Source of the DNA: Alteromonas sp047556435
GTDB lineage: Bacteria; Pseudomonadota; Gammaproteobacteria; Enterobacterales; Alteromonadaceae
Length of the DNA: 64,000 bases
Assembly (NCBI RefSeq): GCF_047556435.1
Contig: NZ_CP180210.1
Coordinates: 1 to 64,000, forward strand
Direction: 5' to 3'
Part shown: positions 1-7,317 of the stretch, piece after piece
Numbering within the stretch: the stretch's first letter is position 1
Layout of the letters: each line of letters starts with the position of its first letter
Translations under genes and position numbers: made by a program
Notes under the pieces: model-generated
Told to the model about the DNA's origin: nothing
Seen by the model: the letters and a program-made list of their open reading frames with translations, nothing else
Database searches by the model: none

Positions 1-936
1 GTGGCTAATAACCCCGGTGGTTCATACAACCCGCTTTTTATATATGGCGGTACCGGCCTGGGTAAAACGCATTTGTTACACGCGGTGGGCAACGGTATTA
101 TCGCTAACCGTCCTGATGCGAAGATCGTGTATATGCATTCAGAACGCTTTGTGCAGGACATGGTAAAAGCGCTGCAGAATAACGCTATCGAAGACTTTAA
201 GCGGTTTTACCGTTCTGTGGATGCGTTATTAATTGATGACATCCAGTTTTTCGCTAATAAAGAGCGTTCTCAGGAGGAATTCTTCCATACCTTTAATGCA
301 TTGCTTGAAGGTAACCAGCAAATTATCCTGACCTCAGATCGTTATCCAAAAGAAATTGATGGGGTTGAGGATCGGTTGAAGTCTCGCTTTGGTTGGGGAT
401 TAACCATCGCCATTGAGCCTCCTGAACTTGAAACCCGTGTCGCAATCTTGATGCGTAAAGCGGCTGAGAACCGTATTCATCTGCCAAATGAAGTGGCATT
501 TTTTGTGGCCAAGCGGTTGCGTTCAAATGTACGTGAACTCGAAGGGGCGCTTAACCGTGTTATCGCTAATGCGAATTTCACAGGTCGTCCGATAACGATT
601 GATTTTGTTCGTGAAGCATTAAGGGATTTGCTTGCCTTGCAGGAAAAGCTGGTTACGGTGGATAACATTCAGAAAACCGTAGCTGACTATTATAAGATTA
701 AGGTGTCTGACATACTGTCTAAGCGGCGAAGTCGCAGTGTTGCTCGTCCTCGTCAGGTAGCTATGGCACTGGCCAAAGAACTGACCAACCACAGCTTGCC
801 AGAATTGGGGAATGCGTTTGGTGGTCGAGACCACACTACCGTGCTGCATGCGTGCAGAAAAATAGAGCAGCTTAGAGAAGAAAGTCATGATATAAAAGAA
901 GACTATAAGAACCTCATACGGACACTGTCTTCTTAA
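1..936 (+). CDS. dnaA: Chromosomal replication initiator DnaA (5' end outside window)
   Basis: DnaA binds DnaA boxes at the origin, melts DNA and loads the DnaB helicase. The visible 311 residues cover the AAA+ domain III and the DNA-binding domain IV. Walker A is GGTGLGKT near residue 16, Walker B is LLIDDIQFF near residue 75, and an arginine-rich segment follows at RLKSRFGWGL. The C-terminal signature GGRDHTTVLHACRKI marks the DnaA-box-binding helix. The codon at position 1 reads as an internal valine; domains I and II (about 150 residues) lie upstream of the window, so this GTG is not the start. dnaN follows after 24 bases, the usual origin-proximal operon. The family call is certain. Confidence 0.98.
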   Translation: MANNPGGSYNPLFIYGGTGLGKTHLLHAVGNGIIANRPDAKIVYMHSERFVQDMVKALQNNAIEDFKRFYRSVDALLIDDIQFFANKERSQEEFFHTFNALLEGNQQIILTSDRYPKEIDGVEDRLKSRFGWGLTIAIEPPELETRVAILMRKAAENRIHLPNEVAFFVAKRLRSNVRELEGALNRVIANANFTGRPITIDFVREALRDLLALQEKLVTVDNIQKTVADYYKIKVSDILSKRRSRSVARPRQVAMALAKELTNHSLPELGNAFGGRDHTTVLHACRKIEQLREESHDIKEDYKNLIRTLSS

Positions 937-960
937 CGACCGAGGCGAGACTAAAAATCA

Positions 961-2061
961 ATGAAATTTACCATTAGCCGTGAAAAGTTTTTACAGCCAC
1001 TGCAACTGGTTTCCGGGGCCGTAGAGCGCCGCCATACGTTGCCAATTTTATCAAACGTGTTAATTAAAGTGAGTGAGGACGCACTTTGGTTAACAGGTAC
1101 AGATCTCGAGGTAGAACTTATCTCCAGTATTAAGCTGGAAGGTGAGTTTTCTGAAGGCGAAATTACCGTACCCGCTAAGAAGCTCTTCGATATTATTCGC
1201 GGCATTTCCGATGGCACTGATATTTCATTTTCTCTTGATGGTAATAAGGCTTTAATTCGCGCTGGCCGCGGTCGTTACACACTCTCTACATTATCAGCGA
1301 ATGATTATCCCAACCTTGAAGACTGGGAAGGGGAAGTGGAGTTCGAGATTTCCTGTAGTGACCTGAAGCGACTCATAGATAGCACGCACTTTTCAATGGC
1401 CCAACAGGACGTTCGTTACTATCTCAATGGTATGTCACTGGAAACAGAAGACAATATCATTCGCACTGTGGCTACTGATGGCCATCGTCTCGCGCTGTGT
1501 CGTCTTGAATACAATAATGCGCTGCCAGCACGTCAGGTTATTATTCCTCGTAAGGGGGTATTAGAAATTTCACGTTTGATTGGTGAGGACGATAAACTTT
1601 TAAAAATTCAGATTGGTGCGAACCATCTTCGACTCTTCTCCAGTGACTTTATCTTTACCAGTAAATTAGTCGACGGACGTTTCCCTGACTATCGTCGCGT
1701 ATTGCCAAAAGATGGTGATAAGACAGTGCTGGCTAGTAAGGCCGTACTCAAAGACGCGTTCTCCAGAGCGGCGATTTTATCAAACGAAAAATTCAGAGGT
1801 GTGCGGCTGAATTTGTCATCCGGTGAACTGAAGATCACAGCGAACAACCCTGAGCAGGAAGAAGCGGAAGAAATTGTTGATGTAGACTATCAGGGTGAAG
1901 ATCTGGAAATAGGTTTTAACGTTGCTTACCTCATTGATGTGCTGAATGCGCTGGTTTCTGAGAAGGTACAAATTAGCCTTTCAGATTCAAATGCCAGCGC
2001 GCTCATTCAGGACGCCGAGGATGATGCGGCGCTTTACGTTATTATGCCGATGCGCCTCTAA
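961..2061 (+). CDS. dnaN: DNA polymerase III beta sliding clamp
   Basis: This 366-residue protein is the beta clamp, a ring-forming processivity factor that tethers DNA polymerases to DNA and is also a platform for MutS, Hda and ligase. Its length equals the E. coli protein. The N-terminus MKFTISREKFLQPLQ and the C-terminus ending YVIMPMRL are typical, the latter forming part of the hydrophobic partner-binding pocket. It lies 24 bases after dnaA and 89 bases before recF, so it is probably cotranscribed with both. The ATG start is directly preceded by a weak purine stretch. Nothing looks unusual. Confidence 0.98.
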   Translation: MKFTISREKFLQPLQLVSGAVERRHTLPILSNVLIKVSEDALWLTGTDLEVELISSIKLEGEFSEGEITVPAKKLFDIIRGISDGTDISFSLDGNKALIRAGRGRYTLSTLSANDYPNLEDWEGEVEFEISCSDLKRLIDSTHFSMAQQDVRYYLNGMSLETEDNIIRTVATDGHRLALCRLEYNNALPARQVIIPRKGVLEISRLIGEDDKLLKIQIGANHLRLFSSDFIFTSKLVDGRFPDYRRVLPKDGDKTVLASKAVLKDAFSRAAILSNEKFRGVRLNLSSGELKITANNPEQEEAEEIVDVDYQGEDLEIGFNVAYLIDVLNALVSEKVQISLSDSNASALIQDAEDDAALYVIMPMRL

Positions 2062-2150
2062 TATCAATACCTACTCCGGGCTAAAGAACGCGATACCGTT
2101 TATGGATATCAGTTTTTTAGTCTGGACTTCAATTTCCCGGGCGTATCATC

Positions 2151-3239
2151 ATGAAACTGGACGAAGTCCAGCTGACTCACTTCCGAAATATTTCCGCTGT
2201 AAAGCTTCACCCGTCCAGACAACTCACTGTGATTACCGGTGTTAATGGAAGCGGAAAGTCATCTTTGCTGGAAGCCATTTATTACTTAGGTTTCGGGCGT
2301 TCTTTTCGCACCACTAAACATCAGTCTGTGATCCATCATGATAGTAGCGCGTTTAGTATTTTCGCGAAGTGTGAGGACGATGCGGGTGATGGTTTTAAGG
2401 TGGGTATTGAGCGAACTCGGGGAGATCAGTTCACTTGCTCAGTCGATGGTAAGCATTCCTCCAGGCTCGCTGACTTAGTCAGTCGGATACCAGTACAGCT
2501 ATTTACCCCGCAAAGTACAGATCTCATATTGGGCTCCCCCTCTGAGCGTAGACGGTTCTGTGATTGGGGATTGTTCCACGTGGAACATCAGTTTAATAAT
2601 CTGTCACAGCAATACAGTAAGCTGCTTCGTCATCGTAATGCGTTGCTGAAACAACAAGCCAATCTGTCGAGGCCTGAATATCACTACTGGGAAAGTCAGT
2701 TTGATGTTGTAGGTACCGCCTTGGATGCGCTCCGACAAAAATACGTAGAAAATCTTACGCCAATATTTGAGGATTTTCTTCAAAGTTTTTTACCGGAATT
2801 TGAGGTGTCGGTGAGTTATTACAAGGGCTGGGAAAAAGATGCCACTTTATCAGAAAGCTTGGTTAAAAAGATCGAGTATGATGCTAAAATAGGGCACACC
2901 TCTTCCGGCCCTCATAAAGCCGATATTCGGTTTAAGTTGAATGGGGTAAATGCCCAGGAGATACTCTCCCGGGGACAGCTTAGAATGGCCGTGGCGGCGC
3001 TTCAATTGGCGCAGACGGCATTATTTAATCGACTCACATCACGAAAGAGCATTTTTCTGTTAGATGATGTCGGTGCAGAATTAGATATTGATAAACGTGA
3101 ACGGTTTATCGATGGGTTGTTAGACATGGACACGCAGGTATTCGTGACTGCGATTGAACGTGAACAACTGAGCTTTATACATAAATACAACGAAAAAAGA
3201 ATGTTTCACGTGGAACATGGACACGTGACAGAGGAGTGA
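2151..3239 (+). CDS. recF: DNA replication and repair protein RecF
   Basis: RecF is an SMC-like ATPase that helps RecOR load RecA at gaps and stalled forks. The 362 residues show Walker A GVNGSGKSSLLEA near residue 30, the ABC-type signature LSRGQLRM near residue 270 and Walker B FLLDDVGAELD near residue 300. Length is close to the 357 residues of E. coli. The gene is unusual in encoding the peptide FHVEH twice, near residue 143 and at the C-terminus. Both copies are specified by parS-like palindromes in the DNA, and the second copy lies in the poorly conserved tail. Its stop lies just before the gyrB start, in the dnaA-dnaN-recF-gyrB order. Confidence 0.97.
   Translation: MKLDEVQLTHFRNISAVKLHPSRQLTVITGVNGSGKSSLLEAIYYLGFGRSFRTTKHQSVIHHDSSAFSIFAKCEDDAGDGFKVGIERTRGDQFTCSVDGKHSSRLADLVSRIPVQLFTPQSTDLILGSPSERRRFCDWGLFHVEHQFNNLSQQYSKLLRHRNALLKQQANLSRPEYHYWESQFDVVGTALDALRQKYVENLTPIFEDFLQSFLPEFEVSVSYYKGWEKDATLSESLVKKIEYDAKIGHTSSGPHKADIRFKLNGVNAQEILSRGQLRMAVAALQLAQTALFNRLTSRKSIFLLDDVGAELDIDKRERFIDGLLDMDTQVFVTAIEREQLSFIHKYNEKRMFHVEHGHVTEE
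2572..2587. other. parS-like centromere site 1 (inside recF)
   Basis: TGTTCCACGTGGAACA is a perfect 16-base palindrome. It matches the conserved bacterial parS consensus bound by ParB, and the form with CC/GG at the inner flank is the one familiar from Pseudomonas. It lies in frame within recF. No parA or parB gene is in the window, so function is inferred from sequence and from the origin-proximal position. Confidence 0.8.
3202..3217. other. parS-like centromere site 2 (3' end of recF)
   Basis: TGTTTCACGTGGAACA differs from a perfect palindrome by one base pair and keeps the CACGTG core and GTT/AAC arms of parS. It lies 630 bases from site 1, at the 3' end of recF just before the gyrB ribosome-binding site. 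Two copies this close in the origin region are what a ParABS segregation centromere looks like. Confidence 0.78.
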
Positions 3240-3247
3240 AATCTAGT

Positions 3248-5668
3248 ATGTCAGAGCAGAACAACTACGACTCGTCCAGTATCAAGGTGCTGAAAGGGCT
3301 AGATGCCGTACGTAAGCGTCCGGGAATGTACATCGGCGATACCGATGATGGGACCGGGCTGCATCACATGGTTTTCGAGGTAGTCGATAACTCAATTGAT
3401 GAAGCACTTGCGGGTCATTGTTCAGAGATTGTCGTGCAGATTCATACTGATGGCTCAGTGTCAGTGTCAGATGATGGCCGCGGGATACCGACTGAACTAC
3501 ATGAGGAAGAAGGGGTATCAGCAGCAGAGGTAATTATGACCGTTCTGCACGCTGGCGGTAAATTTGATGATAACTCTTATAAGGTATCAGGAGGTTTGCA
3601 TGGCGTAGGGGTTTCAGTAGTAAACGCCTTATCCAGTAAACTTAAACTGCGTATTCGTCGCGGTGGAAAAGCCTACGAGCAAGAATACAGCCACGGTGTA
3701 CCACAAGCACCGCTTGCAGCTATTGGCGAAACAGACAAGACGGGTACAGCATTACGTTTCTGGCCAAGCCACGATACATTTACCAATACAGAGTTTCACT
3801 ATGACATCCTCGCTAAACGCTTACGTGAGTTGTCCTTCCTGAATTCGGGTGTTTCTATTCGTCTGAAGGATGAGCGTGACGGTAAAGAAGACCATTTCAA
3901 GTACGAGGGCGGGATCCGCGCATTCGTGGAATACCTGAACCACAAGAAAACACCTGTACATCAGTCTGTATTCCACTTTAGCTCTGAGCGTGATGATGGC
4001 ATCTCCGTGGAAGTCGCCATGCAGTGGAATGATAGCTTCCAGGAAAGCATTTTTTGTTTTACTAACAACATCCCTCAGCGCGATGGTGGCACCCACTTAG
4101 CGGGCTTCCGTGGTGCGTTAACACGTACCCTGAATAACTTCATGGAAACGGAAGGGCTTAACAAAAAAGCCAAAACGAACGCCAGTGGTGATGATGCGCG
4201 TGAAGGTCTGACTGCGGTTGTTTCAGTAAAAGTGCCAGACCCTAAGTTTTCTTCTCAAACCAAAGACAAGTTAGTTTCATCTGAAGTGCGGCCGGCTGTA
4301 GAGTCGGCGATGAATGAAAAGTTAGCAGAATTTCTGTTAGAAAACCCTTCAGAGAGTAAAGTGATTGCATCAAAAATCATTGATGCTGCACGCGCTCGCG
4401 AAGCAGCCAGAAAAGCGCGAGAAATGACTCGCAGGAAAGGTGCATTGGATCTTGCGGGTCTCCCAGGCAAGCTTGCTGACTGTCAGGAAAAAGATCCTGC
4501 ACTAAGCGAACTGTATATTGTGGAGGGTGACTCTGCGGGCGGCTCTGCCAAACAGGGACGTAATCGTAAAAATCAGGCTATTTTACCGTTGAAAGGAAAA
4601 ATCCTTAACGTGGAAAAAGCACGTTTTGACAAGATGTTATCCTCTCAGGAAGTGGCTACACTGATTACCGCATTGGGCTGCGGTATCGGCCGTGACGAGT
4701 ACAATCCTGATAAATTACGTTATCACAGCATTATTATCATGACGGATGCGGACGTCGATGGCTCTCACATTCGAACGCTGCTATTAACCTTTTTCTACCG
4801 CCAAATGCCGGAAATTATCGAGCGTGGTTATGTATACATTGCGCAACCACCGCTTTATAAAGTGAAAAAAGGTAAGCAAGAACAATATCTTAAAGATGAT
4901 GATTCGTTAACTAATTACCTTACCTCAATTGCATTAGATGGTGCGTCTTTGCATACGTCTGATGACGATCCTGGTATTAGCGGCATCGCGCTTGAGAACC
5001 TGATTAAGCAGTATCAAAGCGTTGAAAAAATGATAGGGCGTATGCGCAGGGTAATGCCTGAAACCATTCTTTATCGAATGATTTACACGCCGACCATTGA
5101 TCTTGAGAATCTTAAAGACGAGTCAACGCTGGATGGCATTGCAGATCGATTCGTTCAGCAACTAACTGAAAGAGAAAATGATGCGGCAACCTATCGCTAT
5201 GAAATTCGCAGAGACGAAGAACGTAGTGAATTTTACATTACGATTATCATGCGCATGCATGGCATTGATTATGAGTATTCATTGAATCGTGAGTTTATTG
5301 AATCCAGCGAGTATATTCGTCTAAAAGAATTGAACCATGCTATCAATAATATGATGGACAACGATGCCTTCATTCAGCGCGGTGAAAGAAAAATGCCTGT
5401 CAGCTCATTTAAAGAGGCGCTTGAGTGGTTGATGAATGAAGCGAAGCGTGGTCAATATATTCAGCGCTACAAAGGACTGGGTGAGATGAACCCAAGCCAG
5501 CTTTGGGAAACGACAATGGATCCGGAAAATCGCAGGATGCTTCAGGTTACTATTGAGGATGCAATTAAATGCGACCAGTTGTTCACGACATTGATGGGTG
5601 ACCAAGTTGAGCCACGAAGAGAGTTTATTGAGGCGAACGCGCTGAAAGTAGAGAACCTCGACGTATAG
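3248..5668 (+). CDS. gyrB: DNA gyrase subunit B
   Basis: GyrB is the ATPase subunit of type II topoisomerase gyrase, which introduces negative supercoils with GyrA. I take the ATG at 3248 as the start, giving 806 residues against 804 in E. coli. A GAGGAG ribosome-binding site lies 11 bases upstream. A GTG at 3236 in the same frame overlaps the recF stop but would add four odd residues. The GHKL ATPase shows VVDNSIDEALAGH and GGLHGVGVSVVNALS. The TOPRIM domain shows EGDSAGGSAKQGR and the DADVDGSHIRTLLL metal-binding segment. The long insertion typical of Gram-negative GyrB is present before the C-terminal QRYKGLGEMNP motif. A strong terminator follows. Confidence 0.98.
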   Translation: MSEQNNYDSSSIKVLKGLDAVRKRPGMYIGDTDDGTGLHHMVFEVVDNSIDEALAGHCSEIVVQIHTDGSVSVSDDGRGIPTELHEEEGVSAAEVIMTVLHAGGKFDDNSYKVSGGLHGVGVSVVNALSSKLKLRIRRGGKAYEQEYSHGVPQAPLAAIGETDKTGTALRFWPSHDTFTNTEFHYDILAKRLRELSFLNSGVSIRLKDERDGKEDHFKYEGGIRAFVEYLNHKKTPVHQSVFHFSSERDDGISVEVAMQWNDSFQESIFCFTNNIPQRDGGTHLAGFRGALTRTLNNFMETEGLNKKAKTNASGDDAREGLTAVVSVKVPDPKFSSQTKDKLVSSEVRPAVESAMNEKLAEFLLENPSESKVIASKIIDAARAREAARKAREMTRRKGALDLAGLPGKLADCQEKDPALSELYIVEGDSAGGSAKQGRNRKNQAILPLKGKILNVEKARFDKMLSSQEVATLITALGCGIGRDEYNPDKLRYHSIIIMTDADVDGSHIRTLLLTFFYRQMPEIIERGYVYIAQPPLYKVKKGKQEQYLKDDDSLTNYLTSIALDGASLHTSDDDPGISGIALENLIKQYQSVEKMIGRMRRVMPETILYRMIYTPTIDLENLKDESTLDGIADRFVQQLTERENDAATYRYEIRRDEERSEFYITIIMRMHGIDYEYSLNREFIESSEYIRLKELNHAINNMMDNDAFIQRGERKMPVSSFKEALEWLMNEAKRGQYIQRYKGLGEMNPSQLWETTMDPENRRMLQVTIEDAIKCDQLFTTLMGDQVEPRREFIEANALKVENLDV

Positions 5669-5692
5669 ATTTTAGCTCCATAACAATTTGCA

Positions 5693-5724
5693 AAGCCCGG
5701 CCTGGAAACAGGTCGGGCTTTTTT
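5693..5724 (+). terminator. Terminator of the dnaA-gyrB operon
   Basis: Arms AAGCCCGGCCTG and CAGGTCGGGCTT pair around a GAAA tetraloop with one G-U pair, and the hairpin runs into a T tract. It lies 25 bases after the gyrB stop. Confidence 0.95.
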
Positions 5725-6109
5725 GTCGCTTACAGTTCTGTAAAGTTTTTTAAATTCAATCTGTTATGACGGCAGGCAAGGCCAGAGCTCCAAGGCATCA
5801 AAAGCATGGCTGGTGAGCGTCCTTATTCTTGTGATGGGCCTGATGTGGGTATAGAAATAGCGTGTCACACCAGTAACTAACCACAGAGTTAAGACACCAG
5901 GTTGCAATACGCTATTGTCATGCCGCGCAGTAGTACTCAGGCACTCATCTTGCCATCGAGGTATGGGAACGCCAGATTAAGATTTGGCACCTGTTAAGTA
6001 AGCTGGGCACTAAATTGTGATGTATCAGACTGGGCTAACGTTGTGATGTGCAAATAATACTTATGCTTGCGACAGAGCCTTGGTAAACGTAGACAATCAA
6101 CAGTGTATG
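5725..6109. other. Non-coding stretch after gyrB
   Basis: I see no convincing gene, RNA structure or repeat between the gyrB terminator and the promoter of the small-RNA candidate that follows. Confidence 0.5.
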
Positions 6110-6121
6110 TATAATAAAATA

Positions 6122-6202
6122 AGGTAAGATAATTACATCAACTGATGAATCTCTTCCTTCCTTTGTTGTGTTCCGCGGCAACGATCTCGTTGCCGCTTTT
6201 TT
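6122..6202 (+). ncRNA. Candidate small RNA, about 81 nt
   Basis: A perfect -10 hexamer TATAAT at 6110-6115 is followed by about 50 bases of mostly unstructured, pyrimidine-rich sequence (6148-6172). A perfect intrinsic terminator comes next: GCGGCAACGA at 6175-6184, TCGTTGCCGC at 6187-6196, then six T. There is no open reading frame of note. The -35 region is poor, so an activator may be needed. The upstream operon already ends at its own terminator 450 bases earlier, so this second terminator needs its own transcript. It could instead be an attenuator for the DUF2798 gene, which begins 16 bases after the T tract. I do not recognise an RNA family. Confidence 0.45.
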
Positions 6203-6218
6203 ATGTCGGAGTTAGCGT

Positions 6219-6461
6219 TTGTTCGAGATTTGGATACGGCGTGTCAGCTTTTCTTTCTGCATGTCACTGATATTGTCTCTACTAATGACAGGGTGGGTGA
6301 CTTATCTGAATTTAGGTGTTACCGAAATCTTTTTTCAGAACTGGACGAAAGCGTTTATACTCGCCTGGCCCGCAGCGTTTCTTATTGCGCTCTTTTGTTC
6401 CGGACTCGTGGGACGTATGGCCACAACACTGAGCAATATTCTTTTATCCCTGTTACGATGA
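6219..6461 (+). CDS. DUF2798 family small membrane protein (TTG start)
   Basis: This 80-residue protein has two predicted membrane helices, at about residues 10-30 and 43-64. The pattern RRVSFSFCMSLILSLLMT, then a polar turn with NLG, then WTKAFILAWPAAFLIAL fits the DUF2798 family of two-helix inner-membrane proteins of unknown function. The likely start is TTG at 6219, because a GGAG ribosome-binding site lies seven bases upstream (6208-6211) and no ATG or GTG precedes the first helix in this frame. An overlapping ATG frame from 6203 gives a protein without family features and is rejected. A terminator hairpin lies at 6625-6656. Confidence 0.72.
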   Translation: MFEIWIRRVSFSFCMSLILSLLMTGWVTYLNLGVTEIFFQNWTKAFILAWPAAFLIALFCSGLVGRMATTLSNILLSLLR

Positions 6462-6624
6462 GCACAATTCGATAGCAACACACGACAACTGTGATATCGA
6501 TACTTCACTTCTTTAAGACGGTAACATCTGCCAATTTCGCTACGCATTTCCTTGCACTTCAATTTGATACTTTAACCAAGATGTATGAATGGGATGCTAG
6601 TTATTCGTTAGCCTGACAGCGAAT

Positions 6625-6656
6625 AGCGAAAAACGCCGTTCATTTTCGCTTTTTTT
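6625..6656 (+). terminator. Terminator after the DUF2798 gene
   Basis: AGCGAAAA (6625-6632) pairs with TTTTCGCT (6643-6650), followed by six T. The hairpin is nested inside a second inverted repeat, CTGACAGC / GCTGTCAG. I see no gene between the DUF2798 stop and this hairpin. Confidence 0.8.
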
Positions 6657-6747
6657 GTGACAGTCAGGCTGTCAGAGGAACGCGGAATTACAAAACATAG
6701 CGGTGATACCGTAGTCGGATGTAATAATCTGAGGGAAGAAGTTAAGC

Positions 6748-6776
6748 AAAAAAATAGCTGCCAGTGCAGCTATTTT
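6748..6776 (-). terminator. Terminator of the lipoprotein gene
   Basis: AAAATAGCTG (6751-6760) pairs with CAGCTATTTT (6767-6776). On the minus strand the stem runs into a seven-T tract, as expected for the gene that ends at 6807. Confidence 0.85.
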
Positions 6777-6806
6777 GTGGTTTTACGTGGGTGGAATTTA
6801 CGGCAT

Positions 6807-7250
6807 CTAGCCTGCGCGCGTAATCAACAACCGGATTTCGCTACCACTGGCAGGCATGATAGTGAACCGATAGGTACCGGTATCAGACGGTGTAAACTGT
6901 AGCGTCTCCGAGTCACTGGCACACACTAAGTAACTTGTTGTATTCACCGTAACAGGCTGGCCTTTGTATTTCCCGCCGCAACTTTGAGAAGGGGTCCAAT
7001 TGGCATCCGAAATCTTAAAGTCATAGGGCTGACCATCTGCTATCAGCTCGACATCGACTTGCCAGCCACCGTTGCCTTCGGAAAATTTATACGGTGCGTT
7101 AGCTTCCCACCAATTAAAAACTCCCCGTAAATACAGATTTGAGAAAGTGACTTCAGGAGGGGTAGAGATGCCAGGTACATTAATCGACCCCGTGCTTGAA
7201 CACGCTGAAAGGGTAAGAAGAGATAATACGATAAATGCTTTCTTTAACAC
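6807..7250 (-). CDS. Lipoprotein with a starch/glycogen-binding-like fold
   Basis: This 147-residue protein starts at GTG 7250, with an AGGA ribosome-binding site five bases upstream. From there the N-terminus reads as a lipoprotein signal peptide with lipobox LSAC at about residues 14-17. The mature part has LYLRGVFNWWEANAPYKFS and YDFKISDANWTPSQSCGG. This is the arrangement of the early-set (E-set, CBM48-like) domain that precedes pullulanases and related amylases. No catalytic domain follows. It lies downstream of glyS but after a terminator, so it may have its own promoter. The location is probably the outer membrane, facing the periplasm or outside. The domain call is moderate and the function is unknown. 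Confidence 0.72.
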   Translation of the reverse strand: MLKKAFIVLSLLTLSACSSTGSINVPGISTPPEVTFSNLYLRGVFNWWEANAPYKFSEGNGGWQVDVELIADGQPYDFKISDANWTPSQSCGGKYKGQPVTVNTTSYLVCASDSETLQFTPSDTGTYRFTIMPASGSEIRLLITRAG

Positions 7251-7259
7251 GATATCCTC

Positions 7260-7290
7260 AAAAAATGTCCGGCCCCTCATTGCAGGCCGG
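7260..7290 (-). terminator. Terminator of glyQS
   Basis: CCGGCC (7269-7274) pairs with GGCCGG (7285-7290). On the minus strand the stem is followed by a T run at 7265-7260, 28 bases after the glyS stop and directly ahead of the lipoprotein ribosome-binding site. Confidence 0.75.
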
Positions 7291-7317
7291 GCATCGTTAC
7301 TGGTTTAAACTTACTAC

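Noticed and set aside
6203..6475. Open frame from ATG 6203 overlapping the DUF2798 gene
   Set aside because: No family features, and its ATG is directly downstream of a terminator T tract. The TTG frame has the ribosome-binding site and membrane helices.
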